Shown: positions 43,208-51,427 of the stretch, one piece after another
Numbering within the stretch: the stretch's first letter is position 1
Layout: each line of letters opens with the position of its first letter
Assembly: GCF_001039005.1 (NCBI RefSeq)
Contig: NZ_LDWR01000066.1
Span: 1 to 64,000, forward strand
Direction of reading: 5' to 3'
From: Burkholderia cepacia
Lineage (GTDB): Bacteria; Pseudomonadota; Gammaproteobacteria; Burkholderiales; Burkholderiaceae
Length of the DNA stretch: 64,000 nt
Notes under the pieces: model-generated
Seen by the model: the letters and a program-made list of their open reading frames with translations, nothing else
What the model was told of the DNA's origin: nothing
The model's database searches: none
Position numbers and translations under genes: made by a program

Positions 43208-44358
43208 TGAAACAAGCCTATATCGTCGACGCGCTGCGCACGCCGACCGGCCGCCGCAAGGGCGGGCTCGCACACGTGCATGCGGCGGACCTCGGCGGCT
43301 TCGTGCTGAAGACGCTCGTCGAGCGCAACGCGATTCCGGCCGATGAATACGACGACGTGGTGTTCGGCTGCGTCGACACGATCGGCCCGCTCGCGGGCAA
43401 CATCGCGCGCACCTGCTGGCTCGCGGCCGGATTGCCGCTGCAGGTGCCGGGCGTGACCGTCGATCGCCAGTGCGGCTCGTCGCAGCAGGCCGTGCATTTC
43501 GCCGCGCAGGCGGTGATGAGCGGCGTGCAGGACGTCGTCGTCGCGGGTGGCGTGCAGACGATGACGCAGATCCCGATCTCGTCCGCGATGACCTGCGCGG
43601 CGTCGCTCGGCTTCACCGATCCGTTCTCGGGCAGCCAAGGCTGGCGCGCGCGCTTCGGCGACGCGCCGGTGTCGCAGTTCGTCGCCGCGCAGCGGATCGC
43701 CGATCACTGGAACCTGTCGCGCGACGCGATGGAGCGTTATGCGCTCGAAAGCCACCGCCGCGCGGTCGCGGCGATCGAGGCAGGCCATTTCAAGCGGGAA
43801 ATCGTACCGCTCGAAGGCGTGATGCATGACGAGACGCCGCGCCCCGACACGTCGCTGGAAAAGATGGCGACGCTCGAACCGCTGACGCCGGGCGGCTCGC
43901 TGACGGCCGCCGTCGCGAGCCAGACCTGCGATGCGGCCGCCGCGCTGCTGATCGTGTCGGAAGACGCGCTGAAGCGCTACGGCCTCACGCCGCGCGCGCG
44001 CATTCACCACCTGAGCGTGCTCGGCGACGATCCGCTGTGGATGCTGACGGCGCCGATTCCGGCGACGAAGGCCGCGCTCGCGAAGAGCGGGCTCGACTGG
44101 TCGCAGATCGACGTCGTCGAGATGAACGAGGCATTCGCGTCGGTTGCGCAGGCCTGGCTGGCCGACACGCGCTTCCCGCACGAGAAGACCAACCCGAACG
44201 GCGGCGGCATCGCGCTCGGCCATCCGCTCGGCGCGACCGGCGCACGGCTGATGACGACGCTGCTGCACGAGCTGGAACGCACGGGCGGCCGTTACGGCCT
44301 GCAGACGATGTGCGAAGGCGGCGGTCTCGCGAACGTCACGATCATCGAGCGCCTGTGA
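43207..44358 (+). CDS. fadA6: Thiolase, FadA6-like
   Basis: 383 residues. The nucleophile is Cys89 (RQCGSSQQAVH), and the other catalytic residues are His339 (GHPLGATGA) and Cys369 (TMCEGGG). FadA6 performs thiolytic cleavage of a late C/D-ring product. It starts in the stop of the previous gene (TGATG). The thiolase at 49026 is the other candidate for the same or a neighbouring step. Confidence 0.82.
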   Translation: MKQAYIVDALRTPTGRRKGGLAHVHAADLGGFVLKTLVERNAIPADEYDDVVFGCVDTIGPLAGNIARTCWLAAGLPLQVPGVTVDRQCGSSQQAVHFAAQAVMSGVQDVVVAGGVQTMTQIPISSAMTCAASLGFTDPFSGSQGWRARFGDAPVSQFVAAQRIADHWNLSRDAMERYALESHRRAVAAIEAGHFKREIVPLEGVMHDETPRPDTSLEKMATLEPLTPGGSLTAAVASQTCDAAAALLIVSEDALKRYGLTPRARIHHLSVLGDDPLWMLTAPIPATKAALAKSGLDWSQIDVVEMNEAFASVAQAWLADTRFPHEKTNPNGGGIALGHPLGATGARLMTTLLHELERTGGRYGLQTMCEGGGLANVTIIERL

Positions 44359-44391
44359 GCGCGTCACTTTCACGATCCACGAGGCATAAGC

Positions 44392-45270
44392 ATGGGAATC
44401 TGTAACGGACGCAGCGTCATCATCACCGGCGCGGGCGGCGGGCTCGGGCGCGAATACGCGCTCGCGTTCGCGGCCGAAGGCGCGGCGGTCGTCGTCAACG
44501 ACATCCGGCACGAAGCCGCGCAGGCCGTGTGCGACGAGATCGCGCAACAAGGCGGCCGCGCGCTCGCGAATGCGGACGACATCACGCGCGTCGACACTGC
44601 ACAGCGGATCGTCGACGCGGCGCGCGAAGCGTTCGGCGACGTGCACGTGCTCGTCAACAACGCGGGCATCTGCCGCGACAAGATGTTCACGAGCATGACC
44701 GAGCAGGACTGGGACGACGTGATGCGCGTGCACCTGCGCGGCCACTTCTGCCTGTCGAGCGTGCTGGCGCGCGTGTGGCGCGATGCCGCGAAGGCGGGCA
44801 ATCCGGTCGACGCGCGGATCGTCAACACGAGTTCGGGCGCCGGGCTGCAAGGCTCGATCGGCCAGTCGAACTACGGCGCGGCGAAAGCGGGGATCGCCGC
44901 GCTCACGCTGATGCAGGCGGTCGAACTGCAGCGTTACGGCGTGCGCGTGAACGCACTCGCGCCGGCCGCGCGCACGTCGATGACCGAAGGCGTGTTCGCC
45001 GACATGATGAAGAAGCCGGAAGACGGCGGGTTCGACTATTTCGATCCGGCCAACGTCGCGCCGCTGGTCGTGTGGCTCGGCAGCGCGCTGTCGGCCGACG
45101 TGACGGGCCAGGTGTTCGAGGTCGCGGGCGGGATGATCGCGGTCGCGGAAGGCTGGCGTACGGGCCCGAGCGTCGATCGCGGCGCGCGCTGGGCGGCGGC
45201 CGAGGTCGGCCCGGCGGTCGCGCAGCTCCTCGCCGATGCGCGCCCCGCGCAGCGCGTGTACGGGAGCTGA
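44392..45270 (+). CDS. SDR dehydrogenase
   Basis: 292 residues, canonical short-chain dehydrogenase: TGAGGGLGREYALAFAAEGA, NNAGICRDKMF, the serine in NTSSGAGLQGSIGQSNYGAAKAG (YxxxK) and a C-terminal extension of about 40 residues with GWRTGPSVDRGARW. It is similar in type to the 17beta-HSD4-like or Rv3548c-like dehydrogenases of steroid clusters. It probably oxidises a hydroxyacyl-CoA or steroid hydroxyl. It lies 3 bases before the next gene. Confidence 0.82.
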   Translation: MGICNGRSVIITGAGGGLGREYALAFAAEGAAVVVNDIRHEAAQAVCDEIAQQGGRALANADDITRVDTAQRIVDAAREAFGDVHVLVNNAGICRDKMFTSMTEQDWDDVMRVHLRGHFCLSSVLARVWRDAAKAGNPVDARIVNTSSGAGLQGSIGQSNYGAAKAGIAALTLMQAVELQRYGVRVNALAPAARTSMTEGVFADMMKKPEDGGFDYFDPANVAPLVVWLGSALSADVTGQVFEVAGGMIAVAEGWRTGPSVDRGARWAAAEVGPAVAQLLADARPAQRVYGS

Positions 45271-45273
45271 CCC

Positions 45274-46527
45274 ATGGATCTGGCGCTCACCGACGAACAG
45301 GCGATGATCCGCGACGCGGCGGCCGACGTGCTCGCCGAACGCAGCGCGTCCGCCGACGTGCGCCGCGCGCTCGAGCAATCGGCCGGCCGCGACGACGCGC
45401 TGTGGGCCGCGCTCGCGGGCGAACTCGGCTGGAACGCGCTGGCGCTGCCCGAGGCGGCGGGCGGGCTCGGGCTCGGCGCGGTCGAGCAGACGGTGCTGAT
45501 GGAACAGCTCGGCCGGCGCGTCGCGTGCGTGCCGTATTTTTCAACCGCGTGCCTTGCGGCGACCGCGCTGGCCGGCTGCGACACGCCGCTGGCGACCGGC
45601 TGGCTCGCGAAGATCGCCGAAGGCGCGTGCAGCGCGACGCTGGCGCTGCCGCTGGACCTGCCGGCTGGCACCGTGGCCTCCTGGTCGCTGCCGATCGTCG
45701 CGGAGGAAACAGCGGGCGGTTATGCGCTGTCCGGCGTGATCGAACAAGTCATCGACGGCGCGCGTGCCGACCTGTTGCTGGTGCCCGCGCGGATCGCGAA
45801 CGAAGGGCAGTCGATCGGCCTGTTCGCAATCGACGCTGAAACGGTGTCGGGCCTGACCGTCACGCCGCTCGAAACACTCGATGCCACGCGGCCGATCGCG
45901 CGCGTGGCGTTCGAAGAAACTCGCGTGAGCCGCGACGCACTGCTGGCCGGCCGCGATGCAGCACAGGTGCTGGAGCGCACCGCGTGGTTCGCGGCGCTCG
46001 TGCTGGCGGCTGAACAGCTCGGCGGCGCACAGCAATGCCTCGACCTGACGCTCGACTACACGAGCCAGCGCGTGCAGTTCGGCCGCACGATCGCGTCGTT
46101 CCAGGCCGTCAAGCATCGATGCGCACAGATGATGGTGTCGATCGAATCGGCGCGCTCGGCCGTGCTCGGCGCCGCGCATGCATGGGACGCGGAAGCCGGT
46201 GCGACGCCAAGCGCCGCATTGCGCGCCGACATCGCGGCCGCGAAAGCCGCCGCAAACGACGCGTATGTGTTCTGTGCGCAGGAGGCGATCCAGTTGCACG
46301 GCGGCGTCGGCTTTACGTGGGAATACGACCCGCATCTCTATTTCAAGCGCGCGCAGGCGTCGGGTGCGCAGTTCGGCACGACGCCGCAACTGCTCGAGTG
46401 GATCGCGCGCCACGCGATCGACGGCAGCGTGGCGACGCGCGACGAAACCGAAACGGCTGGATCGGCCGCATCGCCGATCACCGCCGCAACACGCCCATCC
46501 GCCGCGCGCGCAGGAGCCCTTCAATGA
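45274..46527 (+). CDS. Acyl-CoA dehydrogenase-like protein, FadE33-like
   Basis: 417 residues. MDLALTDEQAMIRDAAADVLAERS begins the protein, and the C-terminal domain has DYTSQRVQFGRTIASFQAVKHRCAQMMVSIESA and QLHGGVGFTWEYDPHLYFKRAQ. It carries a polar C-terminal tail (about 387-417). It may pair with FadE30 or FadE31. The overlap of 4 bases with the FadE30 gene suggests a shared complex or step, but this is inference. Confidence 0.75.
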   Translation: MDLALTDEQAMIRDAAADVLAERSASADVRRALEQSAGRDDALWAALAGELGWNALALPEAAGGLGLGAVEQTVLMEQLGRRVACVPYFSTACLAATALAGCDTPLATGWLAKIAEGACSATLALPLDLPAGTVASWSLPIVAEETAGGYALSGVIEQVIDGARADLLLVPARIANEGQSIGLFAIDAETVSGLTVTPLETLDATRPIARVAFEETRVSRDALLAGRDAAQVLERTAWFAALVLAAEQLGGAQQCLDLTLDYTSQRVQFGRTIASFQAVKHRCAQMMVSIESARSAVLGAAHAWDAEAGATPSAALRADIAAAKAAANDAYVFCAQEAIQLHGGVGFTWEYDPHLYFKRAQASGAQFGTTPQLLEWIARHAIDGSVATRDETETAGSAASPITAATRPSAARAGALQ

Positions 46528-47720
46528 ACAGCGAAACGCGCGAACAGCAATTGCGGCACGAAGTGGCCGACTGGGTGCAGTCGCACCTGACCGGCGAATT
46601 CGCCTGCCTGAAATACCGCGGCGGCCCCGGCGACGAGGAAGCGTGGCCGGAACTGCGCAAGGCATGGGAACGGGAGCTGGCCAAAGGCGGCTGGACCGGG
46701 CTCGGCTGGCCGACCGACGCCGGTGGGCGCGGCTTCTCGGTCGCCGAGCAGGTGATCTTCCACGAGGAATACGCGCGTGCGGGCGGCCCCGGGCGGATGG
46801 GCCATATCGGCGAAGGGCTGCTCGGGCCGACGCTCGTCGCGTGCGGCACCGATGATCAGCGTGCGCGTTTCCTGCCCGGCATCCTGGCCGGCACGCAGTT
46901 CTGGTGCCAGGGTTATTCGGAGCCGGGCGCGGGTTCCGATCTGGCCAACGTGCGCACGCGTGCGGAACAGGATGCGGACGGCACGTGGCGCGTCTACGGC
47001 CAGAAGGTATGGACGTCGCTTGCGCACGATTCCGACTGGATCTTCGTGCTGGCGCGTACCGATCCGGCGTCGAAAGGCAACAAGGGGCTGTCGTTCCTGC
47101 TGATGCCGCTCGACCAGCCGGGCCTAGAGATCCGCCCGATCAAGCAGCTCAACGGTGGCGCGGAATTCAACGAAGTGTTCTTTGACGGCGCGCGTGCGGA
47201 GGCATGCGACCTGGTCGGCGCGCCGGGCGACGGCTGGCGGATCGCGATGACGCTGCTCGGCTTCGAGCGCGGGATGTCGACGCTCGGCCAGCAGATGCAG
47301 TTCGTCCGTGAGCTCGAATGGGTGATCGACGCGGCGCGCGCATCGGGCGCGGACCGCGATCCGGTGCTGCGCCAGCGGATCGGCCGCGCATGGGCCGGGC
47401 TGCGCGTGATGCGCTACAACGCGCTGCGGATGCTGTCCGGCGCGGACGACGCCGACGGCGGCGCGCCGTTGCGCCGCGAGGCACTGATCTACAAGTACTA
47501 CTGGTCGAACTGGCACCGCGACCTCGGCCAGCTCGCGATGGACGCGCTGGGACCGCGCGCGAACGTGATCGATCCGGCCGACGAAAAGCTCACCCATCTG
47601 CAGCGCGTATTCCTGTTCTCCCGTGCGGACACGATCTACGCCGGCACCAACGAAATCCAGCTCAACATCATGGCCGAGCGCGGGCTCGGCATGCCGAGAG
47701 AACCGCGAGGACAAGCATGA
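46524..47720 (+). CDS. fadE30: Acyl-CoA dehydrogenase, FadE30 type
   Basis: 398 residues, complete acyl-CoA dehydrogenase. The N-terminus LTGEFACLKYRGGPGDEEAWPELRKAWERELAKGGWTGLGWP and the motif QFWCQGYSEPGAGSDLANVRTRAE followed by YGQKVWTSLAHDSDW match FadE30 closely from memory, as does ERGMSTLGQQMQFVRELE. FadE30 desaturates the HIP-CoA thioester formed by FadD3. ATGA overlap with the preceding gene and 4-base overlap with ipdF place it in the same operon. Confidence 0.85.
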   Translation: MNSETREQQLRHEVADWVQSHLTGEFACLKYRGGPGDEEAWPELRKAWERELAKGGWTGLGWPTDAGGRGFSVAEQVIFHEEYARAGGPGRMGHIGEGLLGPTLVACGTDDQRARFLPGILAGTQFWCQGYSEPGAGSDLANVRTRAEQDADGTWRVYGQKVWTSLAHDSDWIFVLARTDPASKGNKGLSFLLMPLDQPGLEIRPIKQLNGGAEFNEVFFDGARAEACDLVGAPGDGWRIAMTLLGFERGMSTLGQQMQFVRELEWVIDAARASGADRDPVLRQRIGRAWAGLRVMRYNALRMLSGADDADGGAPLRREALIYKYYWSNWHRDLGQLAMDALGPRANVIDPADEKLTHLQRVFLFSRADTIYAGTNEIQLNIMAERGLGMPREPRGQA

Positions 47721-48517
47721 CCGAACCCCAGATCCAGAAAGCACCGGCCTACGTGCCGGGCCACCAGCTGCTCGCCGGCAAATCGGTGCTGATCACGGCT
47801 GCGGCCGGCGCCGGCATCGGCTTCGCGGCCGCGCGCCGCTGCGCGGAGGAAGGCTGCCGCGCGCTGTTCATCTCCGACATCCACGAAAAGCGCCTCGAAC
47901 AGGCGGTGCAGACGCTGCGCGCCGAAACGGGGCTGCAACAGATCCATGGCCGCCCGTGCAACGTCGCGGTCGAGGCCGACGTGCAGGCGCTCGTCGCCGA
48001 CGCGCAGGACAAGCTCGACGGCGTCGACGTGCTGATCAACAACGCCGGGCTCGGCGGGTCGACCCGCATCGTCGATATGGACGATGCCGAATGGTCGCGC
48101 GTGATCGACATTAGCCTTACCGGGACGTTCCGGATGATGCGCGCGATGCTGCCGCACATGCAGGCCCGCGGCCGCGGCGCGATCGTCAACAACGCATCGG
48201 TGCTCGGCTGGCGCGCGCAGGCGGAACAGGCGCACTACGCGGCCGCGAAAGCGGGCGTGATGGCGCTCACGCGCTGCGCGGCGCTCGAAGCGTCGCCGTA
48301 CGGCGTGCGCATCAACGCGGTCGCGCCGAGCATCGCGATGCACGATTTTCTGAAGAAGTCGGCGCCGGCCGACTTGCTGAATCAACTGGCGTCGCGCGAA
48401 GCCTTCGGGCGCGCCGCCGAAGTCTGGGAGGTCGCGAACGTGATGGTGTTTCTTGCAAGCGATTACGCGTCGTACATGACGGGCGAAGTGCTGTCGGTCA
48501 GCAGCCAGCACGCATGA
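47717..48517 (+). CDS. ipdF: IpdF, 5-hydroxy-HIP-CoA dehydrogenase
   Basis: 266 residues, SDR fold. The nucleotide motif is ITAAAGAGIGFAAARR, then NNAGLGGSTRIVDMDDAEW and NNASVLGWRAQAEQAHYAAAKAGVMALTRCAALEASPYGVRINAVAPSIAMHDFLKK. These long stretches match M. tuberculosis IpdF (Rv3559c) as I recall it, including GEVLSVSSQ at the end. IpdF oxidises the 5-hydroxyl of the HIP-CoA ring. It overlaps fadE30 and the MaoC-like gene by 4 bases each. Confidence 0.88.
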   Translation: MTEPQIQKAPAYVPGHQLLAGKSVLITAAAGAGIGFAAARRCAEEGCRALFISDIHEKRLEQAVQTLRAETGLQQIHGRPCNVAVEADVQALVADAQDKLDGVDVLINNAGLGGSTRIVDMDDAEWSRVIDISLTGTFRMMRAMLPHMQARGRGAIVNNASVLGWRAQAEQAHYAAAKAGVMALTRCAALEASPYGVRINAVAPSIAMHDFLKKSAPADLLNQLASREAFGRAAEVWEVANVMVFLASDYASYMTGEVLSVSSQHA

Positions 48518-49002
48518 TGGACACGACCCTCGACCCCGTGCGCGCGACACCCCGCGTGTTCGCGCATCCCGGCGAACTCGCGGCGGCCGTCGGCGAGATG
48601 CTCGGCGCGAGCGCGTGGCTCGCGATCGACCAGATCCGCATCGACGGCTTTGCCGATGCGACGGGCGATCACCAGTGGGTGCACGTCGATCCGGTGCGTG
48701 CGAAGGACGGCCCGTTCGGCGCGTGCATCGCGCACGGCTACCTGACGCTGTCGCTCGTCAACTATTTCCTGCCGCAGATCGTACGCATCGACGGCGCGCG
48801 GCTTGGCGTCAACTACGGCTGCGACAAGATCCGTTTTCCCGCGCCGGTGAAAGTCGGCGCGCGCGTGCGCGGCGTCGGCGAGTTGCTGCGCGTCGAGCCG
48901 CTCGAAGGCGGCGTGCAGGCGTGGATTCGCGTGACCGTCGAGATCGAGGGCGAAGGCAAGCCCGGCTGCGTCGCCGACACGATCAGCCGTTACTACTTCT
49001 AG
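48514..49002 (+). CDS. MaoC-type hotdog hydratase
   Basis: 162 residues. The R-specific hydratase motif is FADATGDHQWVHVDPVRAKDGPFGACIAHGYLTLSL, with Asp and His in the usual D-x4-H pattern. Such enzymes hydrate trans-2-enoyl-CoA. In a steroid operon it probably serves beta-oxidation of C/D-ring fragments. It overlaps ipdF (ATGATG). The exact substrate is unknown. Confidence 0.83.
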   Translation: MMDTTLDPVRATPRVFAHPGELAAAVGEMLGASAWLAIDQIRIDGFADATGDHQWVHVDPVRAKDGPFGACIAHGYLTLSLVNYFLPQIVRIDGARLGVNYGCDKIRFPAPVKVGARVRGVGELLRVEPLEGGVQAWIRVTVEIEGEGKPGCVADTISRYYF

Positions 49003-49025
49003 ATCCAGATTCAGAGAGCCAGCAC

Positions 49026-50231
49026 ATGGAAGACGCAGTCATCGTTTCCGTCGCACGCACGCCGATCGGCAAGGCGTTTCGCGGCATGTTCAACGACACC
49101 GAGGCGCCCGCGCTGGGCGGCCACGTCGTGCGCACGGCGCTCGAACGCGCGGGTGTCGCGCCGGCGGACGTCGACGACGTGCTGATCGGCTGCGCCGCCC
49201 AGCAGGGTACGCAGGGCTACAACATCGGCCGCCTGTCGGCCGCGGCGGCCGGGCTGCCGGCGTCGGTGCCCGGCATGGCGATCGACCGCATGTGCTCGTC
49301 GGGCCTGATGTCGATCGCCAGCGCCGCGCGCAGCATCGGCGCGGGCGATGCGCGGATCGTCGTCGCGGGCGGCGTCGAGTCGATCTCGCTTACGCAGAAC
49401 AAACACAAGAACGCGTATCGCGCGCGTTCGCAGGCCGTGCTCGACCACCAGCCGGCCGCGTACATCGCGATGATGGAAACGGCCGAGATCGTGTCGCGCC
49501 GCTACGGGATCTCGCGCGCCGCGCAGGACGCCTACGCGCTGCAGAGCCACCAGCGCACCGCCGAAGCACAGGCCGCCGGCCGCTTCGACGCGGAAATCGC
49601 GCCGCTCGACGTGCGTCGCGCGCTGTTCGACAAGGAAGGCAACCCGGCCGGTCATGAAGACCTGCGCGCGGCGCGTGACGAAGGCGTGCGCGCCGACACG
49701 ACGGCCGAGCGGCTCGCGGGGCTGAAGCCGTCGTGGAGCGGCGGCAAGGTCGTCGAGCAGGGCGAGTTCGTGACGGCCGGCAACGCGTCGCAGCTGTCGG
49801 ATGGCGCGGCCGCCGTGGTCGTGATGTCGCGCAGCGATGCGACGCGCCGCGGTCTGACGCCGCTCGGCGCGTTCCGCGGCCTCGCGGTGGCCGGCTGCGA
49901 GCCGGACGAGATGGGTATCGGCCCGGTGTTCGCGATCCCGAAGCTGCTGGAGCGTTTCGGGATGACCGTGGCCGACGTCGGTCTGTGGGAGCTGAACGAG
50001 GCGTTCGCGTGCCAGGCGCTGTATTGCCGCGACACGCTCGGCATCTCCGACGACCGGCTGAACGTGGACGGTGGCGCGATCGCGCTCGGCCATCCGTTCG
50101 GGATGTCGGGCGCGCGGATGACGATGCACGCGCTGCTCGAAGGCGCGCGGCGCGGCGTGCGGCACGCGGTCGTGACGATGTGCATCGGCGGCGGGATGGG
50201 TGCCGCCGCGCTGTTCGAAGTCGGCGCGTAG
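49026..50231 (+). CDS. Acetyl-CoA acetyltransferase-type thiolase
   Basis: 401 residues. Catalytic residues are Cys90 (DRMCSSGLMS), His356 (GHPFGMSGA) and Cys386 (TMCIGGGMG). The start ATG at 49026 gives MEDAVIVSVARTPIGKAFRG, the usual thiolase N-terminus. It is the last catabolic gene of the second operon before the transporter genes. It could cleave a beta-ketoacyl-CoA of the C/D-ring route or finish it to acetyl- and propionyl-CoA. Confidence 0.85.
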   Translation: MEDAVIVSVARTPIGKAFRGMFNDTEAPALGGHVVRTALERAGVAPADVDDVLIGCAAQQGTQGYNIGRLSAAAAGLPASVPGMAIDRMCSSGLMSIASAARSIGAGDARIVVAGGVESISLTQNKHKNAYRARSQAVLDHQPAAYIAMMETAEIVSRRYGISRAAQDAYALQSHQRTAEAQAAGRFDAEIAPLDVRRALFDKEGNPAGHEDLRAARDEGVRADTTAERLAGLKPSWSGGKVVEQGEFVTAGNASQLSDGAAAVVVMSRSDATRRGLTPLGAFRGLAVAGCEPDEMGIGPVFAIPKLLERFGMTVADVGLWELNEAFACQALYCRDTLGISDDRLNVDGGAIALGHPFGMSGARMTMHALLEGARRGVRHAVVTMCIGGGMGAAALFEVGA

Positions 50232-50244
50232 CAGGCGCCGAATC

Positions 50245-50264
50245 GGCCGCCGGAGACGGCGGCC
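50245..50264 (+). other. Hairpin with GAGA loop in the 148-base gap
   Basis: GGCCGCCG-GAGA-CGGCGGCC is a perfect 8-base stem with a GNRA-type loop, 13 bases after the thiolase stop. No T-run follows. It may slow degradation of the upstream mRNA or give partial termination before the transport genes. Confidence 0.4.
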
Positions 50265-50379
50265 AGCCATTCAGGACCATTCGAGGCCGCGGCAAAGACC
50301 GACGGCCCGGAGATTTGCAGGCGACGGTGGTTGGCGCTTCTGCGCGAACCGCCGTCGAACGCAGACACAGGAGACAAGC

Positions 50380-51339
50380 ATGAAACGAACTTTGCCCGGA
50401 CTCGCGATGTCGGCGCTCGTGCTCGGCGCCGCGCTGTTCGCGTTCTCGCCGCGCCCGCTGCCGGCGTTCCCGGTCACCGCGATCCATGCGGACCGGCTGC
50501 AGATCAACGGGCTCGCCCGGGCCGGCGCGCGGATCGTCGCGGTCGGCGAACGTGGCGTGATCCTGCTGAGCGACGACGCGGGCGCCCACTGGCGGCCGGC
50601 GTCGGTCACGCCCGACCAGGCGTCGACGCTCACGCAGGTGCGCTTCATCACGCCGATGCTCGGGATCGCGGTCGGCCACGACGGCCGGATTATCCGCAGC
50701 GACGACGCGGGCGTGCACTGGCGCGAGGTGCACATGGACCACGCGCATTCCGATCCGCTGCTGTCGGTGTGGGGCACCGCCGACGGCCCGCTGTTCGCGG
50801 CCGGCAGCTTCGGCCAGCTGCTGCGCTCGGACGACGCCGGCGTCAACTGGCAGACGGTCAAGACGCCCGCCGGCGACCGTCACCTGAACGCGATCGTCGG
50901 CGACGGCCACGGCAGCCTGCTGATCGCGGGCGAGAGCGGCACGCTGCTGCGCTCGACCGACAACGGCGTCACCTGGGACAAGCTGCCTTCGCCGTACGCC
51001 GGCTCGCTGTTCGGCGCGTTGATGCTCGCGAACGGCGACTGGGTCGCGTACGGGATGCGCGGCAATGTGGTGCGCAGCACCGATCGCGGCGCGACCTGGA
51101 CGCATGTCGACAGCCACGTGCCGGTGTCGTACTTCGGCGCGACCCAGCTGACCGACGGCGAACTCGTGCTGGTCGGTCAGGGCGGTGCGATCGTCGCGTC
51201 GCGCGACGGCGGGTTGACCTTCGACGTGCGCAAGCTCGGCGGCGTGCAGAGCCTCGCGGCCGTGCTCGACATGGGCCACGGCGCGCTGCTGCTCGGCGGC
51301 GAGGCCGGCGTCGCGCCGCTCGCCGCGGCGCCGTCCTGA
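50380..51339 (+). CDS. YCF48-like beta-propeller exported protein
   Basis: 319 residues. A signal or anchor (about 1-25) precedes about six repeats of the type SDDAGAHWR, SDDAGVHWRE, SDDAGVNWQ, STDNGVTWDK and STDRGATWTH, the BNR/YCF48 (photosystem II stability factor-like) pattern of a beta-propeller. In Gram-negative degradation clusters such genes travel with MMPL/RND transporters of lipid-like molecules, as here. It is probably an envelope assembly or substrate-transfer protein. ACAGGAGA precedes the ATG. Confidence 0.82.
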   Translation: MKRTLPGLAMSALVLGAALFAFSPRPLPAFPVTAIHADRLQINGLARAGARIVAVGERGVILLSDDAGAHWRPASVTPDQASTLTQVRFITPMLGIAVGHDGRIIRSDDAGVHWREVHMDHAHSDPLLSVWGTADGPLFAAGSFGQLLRSDDAGVNWQTVKTPAGDRHLNAIVGDGHGSLLIAGESGTLLRSTDNGVTWDKLPSPYAGSLFGALMLANGDWVAYGMRGNVVRSTDRGATWTHVDSHVPVSYFGATQLTDGELVLVGQGGAIVASRDGGLTFDVRKLGGVQSLAAVLDMGHGALLLGGEAGVAPLAAAPS

Positions 51340-51427
51340 TGCGCGGCCACGGCGGCCGCAGTGGCCGCCGGTTTTCGTCCGCTTTGGTTCGTTTCGCATC
51401 GCCAGTCCGTACCGACACGAGAATTCC

